DNA of 6,925 nt, taken from positions 1-6,925 of the forward strand of contig JAEERB010000125.1 of NCBI GenBank assembly GCA_016285615.1, in the 5' to 3' direction. How positions within the stretch are numbered: position 1 is the stretch's first letter; each line of letters begins with the position of its first letter. Shown here piece after piece: positions 1 to 5,428 of the stretch. Below the pieces are notes generated by a model, which worked only from the letters and a program-made list of their open reading frames with translations, was not told the DNA's origin and ran no database searches. Origin of the DNA: Bacteroidales bacterium. GTDB lineage: Bacteria > Bacteroidota > Bacteroidia > Bacteroidales > WCHB1-69. A program made the translations under genes and the position numbers.

Positions 1-636
1 CCAATCGTCTTCATGGCCATCATCCTCGTCCGCGAGTCTTCTTTTAACTCACAGGCCATCAAGTTTGTACATGACATTCAGCAGACATCCTACTTTGAAA
101 ATGTGCAGCTTATTGACGCGCAGCGTAAATACGAAAAAAAAGAACAGACGGTTACACTGCGGGTTATCGGGAAGCAGTTGACAGTGGAAGATATTGCCCG
201 GATGCAGAATGTTATGCGGACGGAGTATGGTCTTGGGCGTGCCAAATTAGTCATCAAGCAGACAGAAGGCGTGCTTGACATCACGCAGCAGACGCAGTTG
301 GTGGAAGATCTTATCGAGAAGAAGGATGCTGTTATTGACAGTCAGGATTCTACGATCATGGCTTTGCGTGCCCAGCTCGACAAACTGACAGGCTCCTCTG
401 AGAACACCAAGCAGGTGGTTAAGGAGATTAAATCGCAATATAAAGATATTCAACAAGTTGCCATTGTAGAAATGCAGTGCTACGATGCAGACAGTCTTAC
501 TGTAATACCTATGCCGGTGGTTTATCTGAAATGGAAAGATGGAACCACCCATCCTGAAGCCGAACGCCGACTGCTGCAATGGTTGAAAGTCAGGTTGAAC
601 GTAGAAGAGATTGATGTGGTTGCGGTCAGAAATTAG
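1..636 (+). CDS. C-terminal part of a DUF389-like membrane protein (5' end outside window)
   Basis: The frame is open to base 1: codons 1-12 read P-I-V-F directly before M-A-I-I-L-V, so the Met at 13 is probably internal and the hydrophobic run PIVFMAIILV is the end of a last membrane helix. About 200 soluble residues follow. First comes a small alpha/beta module (TVTLRVIGKQLTVEDI, then YGLGRAKLVIKQ). Next is a charged helical, probably coiled-coil stretch (QLVEDLIEKKDAVIDSQ to KEIKSQYKDIQQ), then a final domain ending EERRLLQW-like and LNVEEIDVVAV. This arrangement resembles the soluble tail of Bacteroidota DUF389 (TIGR00341-type) membrane proteins, whose function is unknown. The assignment rests on remembered family style, not an alignment. 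The gene ends with TAG, 150 bases before the next start. An alternative is another membrane protein with a cytoplasmic or periplasmic tail. Confidence 0.6.
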   Translation, partial: PIVFMAIILVRESSFNSQAIKFVHDIQQTSYFENVQLIDAQRKYEKKEQTVTLRVIGKQLTVEDIARMQNVMRTEYGLGRAKLVIKQTEGVLDITQQTQLVEDLIEKKDAVIDSQDSTIMALRAQLDKLTGSSENTKQVVKEIKSQYKDIQQVAIVEMQCYDADSLTVIPMPVVYLKWKDGTTHPEAERRLLQWLKVRLNVEEIDVVAVRN

Positions 637-760
637 GAATACAGAAAAGTATGCAAGCCCATCGTGACCTGGGTCATACAATATCCGCGAATTTTATACG
701 ATTACACAGTTAAGGGTAAAAAAATGGCAGGATACCTCCTCGTCATTTCAAAGGATTTTG

Positions 761-768
761 TATCTTTG
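761..768 (+). promoter_or_regulatory. Bacteroidota -7 promoter element (TAnnTTTG) for DPP-IV
   Basis: TATCTTTG matches the TAnnTTTG -7 box of the primary sigma factor of Bacteroidota exactly. It lies 18 bases before the ATG at 787, giving a predicted transcript start near 773 and an AT-rich leader of about 14 bases with no Shine-Dalgarno sequence. A clear -33 TTG at the usual distance (about 740-744) is missing; the nearest similar run is TTTC at 746-749. The element also argues against starting the gene at the in-frame GTG at 664, because the promoter would then lie inside the coding region. Confidence 0.7.
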
Positions 769-786
769 CACTTTAAATTATCGCTT

Positions 787-2976
787 ATGAAAAAATACAC
801 ATTATTGACATTCTTGTTTGTGTTTATAGCGCTTTGCGGCTTCTCGCAGGCGAAGAAAATCACCGTTGAAGAGATCTGGGACAATTTCTCGTTCTACCCG
901 CGCGGGGTGGCTGGCTATACCGCCATGCCCGTGAGCGATGATTACACCGTCATCAAACGCGCTGGCATAGAACGACATCATTTCAGCGATGGTTCAGTTG
1001 CTGGTATTATATTGTCGCACAGTGATTTGAGCGCATTATCTAAAGAAAAACTTTCGGTGGCAGGTATCAGCGATTATGCCTTCTCTGCTGATGAGAAGAA
1101 GATTATGCTGGCCTTCGACCAAGAGAGTATCTACAGACGTTCTTCTTTGGCTCATTACTACGTCTATGACATTGAAGGAAAGACGCTTACGCCGATTTCC
1201 GACACGGCTCATCTGCTCCGTTTCGCGGAACTCTCCAAAGATGGCTCCAAAGTGGTTTTCGCCCGCGAATGTGACCTCTACTACCAGGATTTGACCACGG
1301 GCAAGATAGTGCGCATTACCCGCGACGGCAATCCCAACCACATCCTGAACGGTTTCGCGGATTGGGTTTATGAGGAGGAACTCGACATGTCGCAGGCCGC
1401 CTCTTGGTCGCCTGATGGCACCAAAATCGCCTATCTCCGTTTCGACGAGAGCCGTGTGAAGGAATACACCATCCCGATGTACGACGAGCTTTATCCCACG
1501 GATTTCAAGTACAAATACCCGAAGGCCGGTGAGGACAACTCTCTCGTGGAGGTACACATCTACGACCTTGCGACTGGCACCGACACCCGCCTTGACCTCG
1601 GCGACAACAGCAACTGCTATTTCCCGCGTGTCTATTGGCTGCCCAACAGCCGCGACGCCATCGTGCTGAAACTCAACCGCCATCAGAACCAACTTGATTT
1701 CATCCGTTACAACACTGTTACCAAGACGCAAGATGTTGTTTATCAGGATGTCAACGAGAAATGGCTGGACGTGACCGACAACTACTACTTCCTGCAGGAC
1801 AACAACTCCATGATCGTCACTTCCGAGCGCAACGGCTTCAACCACATCTACAAAGTAACCTTTGGCGGCGAAATCAAGCAGCTGACCGATGGTCAATGGG
1901 AAGTGAATGAAATTCAATATGTTAACGAATCCAAGAAGCTGATTTATTATCTCTCCAACGAGTCTGGGGTGCTGAACCGCGACCTCTATGTTATCAATTT
2001 TGATAGTAAGAAGATACAGAAAAAATTGTTGACTGCGGGCAACGGTTGGGCGAGCACAGAGTTCTGTCCGAACGGAAACTACTACCGCTTGCAATACTCT
2101 GATCTGAATACGCTTCCGAAATATACCATCAACGACAGGACAGGCCAGGAGTTGCGTGTGTTGAACGACAACCAGAACGTGAAGAATACGATGGATGAGT
2201 ATGGCTTCGTGAATCGCGAAATCATCAGCTTCACCACGTCTGACGGCGTTACGCTGTACGGCTGGATGATGAAGCCCGCCAATTTCGACCCATCCAAGAA
2301 ATATCCGGTGATGATGAACTGCTACGGCGGTCCCGGCTCGCAGCAGGTGATGAACGCCTACAGCAGCGCGATGGATCTCGCCTTCTATCAGATGTTGGCG
2401 CAGCACGGCTACATCAGCGTTTGCGTTGACGGACGCGGTACGGCCACCCGTGGCGACGCCTTCAAGAAGGTGATTTACCAGCAGATGGGCAAGTACGAGG
2501 CCATCGACCAGATTGCCGCGGCTAACTGGCTCAAGAAGCAGTCCTACGTGGATGGCGAGCGTATCGGCATCTGGGGATGGAGCTTCGGCGGCTACCTCTC
2601 CGCTTTGTCGATGTTCCGTGGCGACGGCGCCTTCAAGATGGCCATCTCGGTTGCGCCCGTCACCAACTGGCGTTACTACGACAACATCTACACCGAGCGG
2701 TTCATGCGCACCCCGCAGGAGAACCCTGACGGCTACGACCTCAACTCCCCGACAACTTACGCCAAGGACCTCAAAGGCAAGTACTTGCTGATTCACGGTA
2801 CCGCCGACGACAACGTCCATTTCCAGAACGCCATGGAGTTGGTGAAGGGCTTGAACGCCGCCGGCATCGAATACGACCAGTTCTTCTTCCCCAACAAGAA
2901 CCACTTCATCATGGGCGGGAACACGAGGACGTATTTGTATAACAAGTTGGCGAAATATATATTGGAGAACCTGTAG
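787..2976 (+). CDS. dpp4: Secreted dipeptidyl peptidase IV (serine peptidase family S9B)
   Basis: The 729-residue enzyme should cleave X-Pro (and X-Ala) dipeptides from peptide N-termini in the periplasm or outside the cell. The frame is open from 664, but ATG 787 gives a classic signal peptide (residues 1-22, MKK, hydrophobic core, cleavage near FSQA) just behind the promoter. Residues from about 40 to 450 form the eight-bladed beta-propeller (PF00930). They include DWVYEEE at 192-198, whose E197/E198 match the double-Glu motif that holds the substrate amino terminus. The alpha/beta hydrolase domain (PF00326) follows, with oxyanion Tyr513 in CYGGPGSQ, Ser599 in GWSFGG, Asp674 in HGTADDNVHFQ and His706 in NKNHF. 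The triad spacing and length match Porphyromonas gingivalis DPP-IV (about 723 residues). Phe600 replaces the Tyr common after the nucleophile. No type IX secretion C-terminal domain or lipobox is evident. The gene appears to be monocistronic or the first gene of its transcript. Confidence 0.95.
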   Translation: MKKYTLLTFLFVFIALCGFSQAKKITVEEIWDNFSFYPRGVAGYTAMPVSDDYTVIKRAGIERHHFSDGSVAGIILSHSDLSALSKEKLSVAGISDYAFSADEKKIMLAFDQESIYRRSSLAHYYVYDIEGKTLTPISDTAHLLRFAELSKDGSKVVFARECDLYYQDLTTGKIVRITRDGNPNHILNGFADWVYEEELDMSQAASWSPDGTKIAYLRFDESRVKEYTIPMYDELYPTDFKYKYPKAGEDNSLVEVHIYDLATGTDTRLDLGDNSNCYFPRVYWLPNSRDAIVLKLNRHQNQLDFIRYNTVTKTQDVVYQDVNEKWLDVTDNYYFLQDNNSMIVTSERNGFNHIYKVTFGGEIKQLTDGQWEVNEIQYVNESKKLIYYLSNESGVLNRDLYVINFDSKKIQKKLLTAGNGWASTEFCPNGNYYRLQYSDLNTLPKYTINDRTGQELRVLNDNQNVKNTMDEYGFVNREIISFTTSDGVTLYGWMMKPANFDPSKKYPVMMNCYGGPGSQQVMNAYSSAMDLAFYQMLAQHGYISVCVDGRGTATRGDAFKKVIYQQMGKYEAIDQIAAANWLKKQSYVDGERIGIWGWSFGGYLSALSMFRGDGAFKMAISVAPVTNWRYYDNIYTERFMRTPQENPDGYDLNSPTTYAKDLKGKYLLIHGTADDNVHFQNAMELVKGLNAAGIEYDQFFFPNKNHFIMGGNTRTYLYNKLAKYILENL

Positions 2977-2999
2977 AGACGAAGTGCACATCGTCTCTA
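2974..2999. repeat. Perfect 9-bp inverted repeat at the DPP-IV stop codon (repetitive palindrome or terminator-like hairpin)
   Basis: TAGAGACGA at 2974-2982 and TCGTCTCTA at 2991-2999 are exact reverse complements around an 8-base loop. The loop holds the self-complementary GTGCAC at 2984-2989. The left arm begins with the TAG stop codon of DPP-IV. No T-tract follows (next bases TAACGG), so it is not a standard intrinsic terminator, though it may slow polymerase or protect the 3' end. Arms of the form GTAGAGACG / CGTCTCTAC recur as dispersed palindromes in Bacteroidota and cyanobacteria (recalled, not searched). This looks like one member, with the left-hand G at 2973. Confidence 0.7.
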
Positions 3000-3051
3000 T
3001 AACGGATCACAAATCATCTTGGCCCTTGGCCTTAAATCTAATCCCTTAACA

Positions 3052-4107
3052 ATGGAAAAACGTTTTTGGAACGAATATCAGAAAGAAATTGCAGATGACC
3101 ACTTCTTTTACGAAAGGAGTTGCATCCGGCAGACTTTTTTCCCTGGATCGGAGGCGACCTTCCTGAACATCATGCGCAATGATTTGGGAAAGGACATCTA
3201 TGATTCCTCACACCAGCACACATGTACGGGCATCGGCTATCATGCGGATGTTGTGCCGTTCGAGACGACTATGACCATCGTGGCGCGGCTTTTCTCACTT
3301 ATGACTGAGCGCGGCTATAAGAATTACGTGCCTTCGTGTGTCACCTCTTTCGGCGTGATGACCGAAATCATGGAGAAATGGAATGAGGACCCGAAGCTTT
3401 TGGAGATAGCGCGTGAGTATTTGCACAAAGCCACAGGACGCACGTTTGAGATTCCCGAGAACATAGCCCACCCGTCGGATTTAATCTACAAATTCCGCTT
3501 CGATTTGAAGGAGAAGATGAAATACCAGCTCATTAACCGCTTCACGGGCAAGCCGTTGCGCGGTGTGGAGCACATCGGTTGCCATTACGCCAAGATTTTT
3601 CCGAAGCATGGCATCGGCAACGCGGAGTTCCCCTACGTGCTGGCCGGTATGATTGAGGCGTGGGGTGGCGAGGTAGTCGATTATCCCGAACGCCGTCATT
3701 GTTGCGGCTTCGGTTTCCGCCAGTATCTCGTGCAGGAGAACCGAGGCTACTCCATTGCCAATTCCAAGAAGAAGTTCGAGTCAATGGAACCCTACGAACC
3801 TGACTTTATCGTGGCCAACTGTCCGGGCTGTACCATGTTCCTCGACAAATGGCAATACACCATTGCCGAAATGGAACATAAAACCTACGATAAGGAAGGT
3901 TACGGTATTCCCGTGCTTACCTACGAGGAGTTGGCCGGTCTATTGCTCGGTTATGACCCGTGGGTGATGGGTATGCAGCTCCACCAGGTGCAGTGCGAAC
4001 GTCTCCTTGACAAAATCGGTGTCGCCTACAACCCCGATGACAAGTACAAGGGCGTCTCCGGCAAATTGCTGCGGTTACCAGAGAAACCCGAAGTGTTGAA
4101 GGTGTAA
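3052..4107 (+). CDS. hdrB: Heterodisulfide reductase subunit B-like protein (two CCG domains, first one degenerate)
   Basis: This 351-residue cytoplasmic protein has the HdrB plan of two cysteine-rich CCG domains (PF02754), which in characterised HdrB hold two non-cubane [4Fe-4S] clusters that reduce a disulfide. The second domain is complete: Cys177 (GCHYAK), Cys217-Cys218 (HCCGFG) and Cys257/Cys260 (CPGC). The first keeps only Cys24 (SCIRQ), Cys58 (TCTG where CCG is expected) and Cys96 (PSCVTSFG where CxxC is expected). The tail GIPVLTYEELAGLLLGYDP matches the usual HdrB C-terminal segment. ATG 3052 in an A-rich context is preferred to the in-frame TTG at 3019, which adds 11 unconvincing residues. 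No promoter box is obvious in the 75-base spacer, so read-through from DPP-IV is possible. The HdrA-like gene follows after 177 bases; no HdrC is adjacent. The true substrate is unknown; coenzyme M/B is not expected in this lineage. Confidence 0.88.
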   Translation: MEKRFWNEYQKEIADDHFFYERSCIRQTFFPGSEATFLNIMRNDLGKDIYDSSHQHTCTGIGYHADVVPFETTMTIVARLFSLMTERGYKNYVPSCVTSFGVMTEIMEKWNEDPKLLEIAREYLHKATGRTFEIPENIAHPSDLIYKFRFDLKEKMKYQLINRFTGKPLRGVEHIGCHYAKIFPKHGIGNAEFPYVLAGMIEAWGGEVVDYPERRHCCGFGFRQYLVQENRGYSIANSKKKFESMEPYEPDFIVANCPGCTMFLDKWQYTIAEMEHKTYDKEGYGIPVLTYEELAGLLLGYDPWVMGMQLHQVQCERLLDKIGVAYNPDDKYKGVSGKLLRLPEKPEVLKV

Positions 4108-4110
4108 CGA

Positions 4111-4152
4111 GTTAGCAATTAGCAATTAGCAGTTAGTAGTTAGTAGTTAGTA
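4111..4152. repeat. Six tandem heptamers (RTTAGYA) after hdrB
   Basis: Six consecutive 7-base units begin 4 bases after the hdrB stop: GTTAGCA, ATTAGCA, ATTAGCA, GTTAGTA, GTTAGTA, GTTAGTA. A partial GTTGAAA follows. Units differ only at base 1 (A/G) and base 6 (C/T), and the variants are blocked (CA types first, TA types last), as expected from slippage-driven growth. Degenerate heptamers of the same type occur at the 3' ends of the next two genes. Confidence 0.85.
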
Positions 4153-4180
4153 GTTGAAACGTAAAACCCTCCATATTGTT

Positions 4181-4261
4181 AAACGGCTTCCTTGAGCAGT
4201 CCAGGAGGGACAAGAGCTCGGTAGAGCAAATAACCCCACATAAGCGGAACGCAGTGTGGGG
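4181..4261 (+). other. Structured leader element, copy A (two-hairpin repeat upstream of hdrA)
   Basis: This 81-base element ends 23 bases before the hdrA ATG and is repeated at 5325-5408. Hairpin 1 is GTCC 4199-4202 with GGAC 4208-4211 around the loop AGGAG. It can sit inside an outer stem of GAGC 4194-4197 with GCTC 4216-4219. The same GCTC can instead pair with GAGC 4224-4227 across a GGTA loop, so two folds compete. Hairpin 2 is CCCCACA 4234-4240 with TGTGGGG 4255-4261, continued inside by GCG 4244-4246 with CGC 4250-4252 around GAA. No T-tract follows, so it is not an intrinsic terminator. It could be a cis-regulatory RNA leader or a dispersed palindromic repeat. The functional strand is unproven; plus is listed because of its position before the start codon. 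Confidence 0.7.
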
Positions 4262-4284
4262 TCATCAGGAAAAAACGAACAAAT

Positions 4285-5286
4285 ATGAAAAACATCGCAA
4301 TCATAGGCGCCGGTCCTGCCGGCATAGAGGCCGCCGCCGTGCTGGCCAGACAACATCAGGTGACCCTTTTCGAGAAGGGGGAGAAACCGCTTTGCAACAT
4401 TCGCGACAAGGCTTTCCTGTTCCCGGACTTCAGCTCTGCCGATGAGCTGGCCGACAAGTTGGAAGCCAAACTGTCGCAAGAGAACATAACCCTCAAGACC
4501 AACTGCGCCGTAACCGCCATGAACCGCACGGGCGACCAGTGGACGCTGACCACTTCCGACGGTGATACCGCTGTTTTCGATTCGGTGCTGCTGGCTACGG
4601 GTTACCGCGTGTTTGACGCGCGCCAGAAAGAAGAGCTCGGATACGGTATCTACAAGGGAGTGATTACTTCCATCGAGATGGAGAAAATGATTAAAGAGCA
4701 GAAAATCCTCAACAACATGAATGAGGTGCCGAAGCAAGTTGTATTCCTGCAGTGCGTGGGCTCCCGCGACGAGAAGTCGGGCAACCACTATTGTTCGAAA
4801 GTTTGCTGCGTGACGGCTGTGAAGCAGGCTATTGAGATCAAGAAGCAGCATCCCGAGACGGAGGTTCATATCTTCTACATGGACTTGCGTATGTGGGGGC
4901 AGGGCTTTGAAGAGATGTACCGCGAGGCGCAGGAGAAATACGGCGTGAACTTTGTGCGCGGTAGAATCTCGGAAGCCGCTTCTACGTTCGATAACCGTGT
5001 ACAAATCAAGGCCGAGGACACTTTGATGGGCAACCCGATGACGATGAATTGCGACTTACTTGTGCTGATGGTGGGCATGTGTGCCTCCGAGGGCACCGCC
5101 ACCTTGTCGAAATGTGCCGGCATTGATGGCCTATATCGTTTCGCGCAGAGCCGCTCGCCGCATATTGAGGACAACCTCACCGCCCAGCCTGGTCTCTACC
5201 TTGCCGGCTCCTGCAAACGCCCGATGTGCATTGAGGACACGATTCAGGACGCGAGAGCGGCAGCCATTACAATTAGTAATTTGTAA
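4285..5286 (+). CDS. hdrA: Minimal heterodisulfide reductase subunit A-like FAD/[4Fe-4S] protein
   Basis: This 333-residue cytoplasmic flavoprotein probably relays electrons to the HdrB-like partner. The N-terminal Rossmann motif is GAGPAG (8-13), with Glu30 at the end of strand 2 to bind FAD ribose. ATGYRVFD followed by GYGIYKGVITSIEME is the characteristic HdrA second segment. Cys157, Cys170, Cys174 and Cys175 form C-x12-C-x3-C-C (QCVGSRD to HYCSKVCC), the non-standard [4Fe-4S] site of HdrA. The C-terminal FAD-closing motif reads AGSCKRPMCIED, where many HdrAs have AGCAQGPKDI. Missing compared with methanogen HdrA (about 650 residues) are the N-terminal extension, the inserted ferredoxin domain and the C-terminal ferredoxin domain. 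ATG 4285 is the natural start: the Rossmann fold begins at residue 3, with an A-rich upstream context and AGGA at 4267-4270, rather far away. QmoA-like function is an alternative. Confidence 0.88.
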   Translation: MKNIAIIGAGPAGIEAAAVLARQHQVTLFEKGEKPLCNIRDKAFLFPDFSSADELADKLEAKLSQENITLKTNCAVTAMNRTGDQWTLTTSDGDTAVFDSVLLATGYRVFDARQKEELGYGIYKGVITSIEMEKMIKEQKILNNMNEVPKQVVFLQCVGSRDEKSGNHYCSKVCCVTAVKQAIEIKKQHPETEVHIFYMDLRMWGQGFEEMYREAQEKYGVNFVRGRISEAASTFDNRVQIKAEDTLMGNPMTMNCDLLVLMVGMCASEGTATLSKCAGIDGLYRFAQSRSPHIEDNLTAQPGLYLAGSCKRPMCIEDTIQDARAAAITISNL

Positions 5287-5292
5287 TTGTTG
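5272..5292. repeat. Degenerate heptamer run across the hdrA stop codon
   Basis: ATTAGTA, ATTTGTA and ATTGTTG follow each other in seven-base register at 5272-5292, spanning the hdrA stop TAA at 5284-5286. The first unit fits RTTAGYA exactly and the next two are diverged. The gene's last residues (ITISNL) are thus encoded in this repeat-like tract. An overlapping AT-rich inverted repeat, ATTACAA 5266-5272 with TTGTAAT 5281-5287, is weak and probably a by-product. Confidence 0.45.
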
Positions 5293-5324
5293 ATTATTTC
5301 TTACGAAAGAGCCCCAATATATAG

Positions 5325-5408
5325 AAACAACTTCTTTAAGCAGCTCAGGAGGGGCAAGAGCTCGGTAGCTAATACCCCACACAAGCGCCGAAGGAGCGCA
5401 GTGTGGGG
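5325..5408 (+). other. Structured leader element, copy B (upstream of the LysM esterase gene)
   Basis: This second copy of the element at 4181-4261 is 84 bases long and ends 20 bases before the ATG at 5429. Over the first 44 aligned bases 37 are identical by hand count and all seven differences are transitions. Hairpin 1 is GCTC 5343-5346 with GGGC 5352-5355 around the same AGGAG loop. Relative to copy A, one T-A pair has become C-G and one C-G has become T-G, so pairing is kept. AGCT 5359-5362 can pair with AGCT 5367-5370. Hairpin 2 is longer: CCCCACAC 5375-5382 with GTGTGGGG 5401-5408, and GCGC 5385-5388 with GCGC 5396-5399. The outer stem of copy A loses one pair here (A5338 against C5363). 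Confidence 0.7.
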
Positions 5409-5428
5409 CGGTAACAAAAGAGAAAAAT

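Noticed and set aside
665..676. Interrupted palindrome TGACC-TG-GGTCA upstream of the DPP-IV promoter, a possible operator
   Set aside because: Arms are only 5 bp, it lies about 85 bases upstream of the -7 element, and matches of this size are expected several times by chance in 7 kb.
664..786. 41-residue upstream extension of DPP-IV from GTG 664
   Set aside because: It would bury the signal peptide and place the promoter inside the coding region; ATG 787 is far better.
1036..2991. A 651-codon open frame on the minus strand opposite DPP-IV
   Set aside because: It is the antisense shadow of a strongly supported gene. Its translation is rich in Val/His/Ala/Arg with no domain, and it follows from the codon bias of the real frame.
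3019..3051. TTG start for the HdrB-like gene
   Set aside because: The extra residues (ALGLKSNPLT) have no HdrB similarity and no ribosome-binding sequence supports TTG, whereas ATG 3052 has an A-rich context.
4192..4262. tRNA-like look of the leader element (GCTCGGTAGAGC resembles a D-arm)
   Set aside because: No acceptor stem, anticodon arm or T-arm (GGTTCRA) can be placed, and copy B loses the D-arm-like pairing. The resemblance is chance.
4147..5004. A 285-codon minus-strand open frame opposite hdrA
   Set aside because: It lies antisense to a motif-rich flavoprotein gene, its translation has no recognisable domain, and its end runs through the repeat element.
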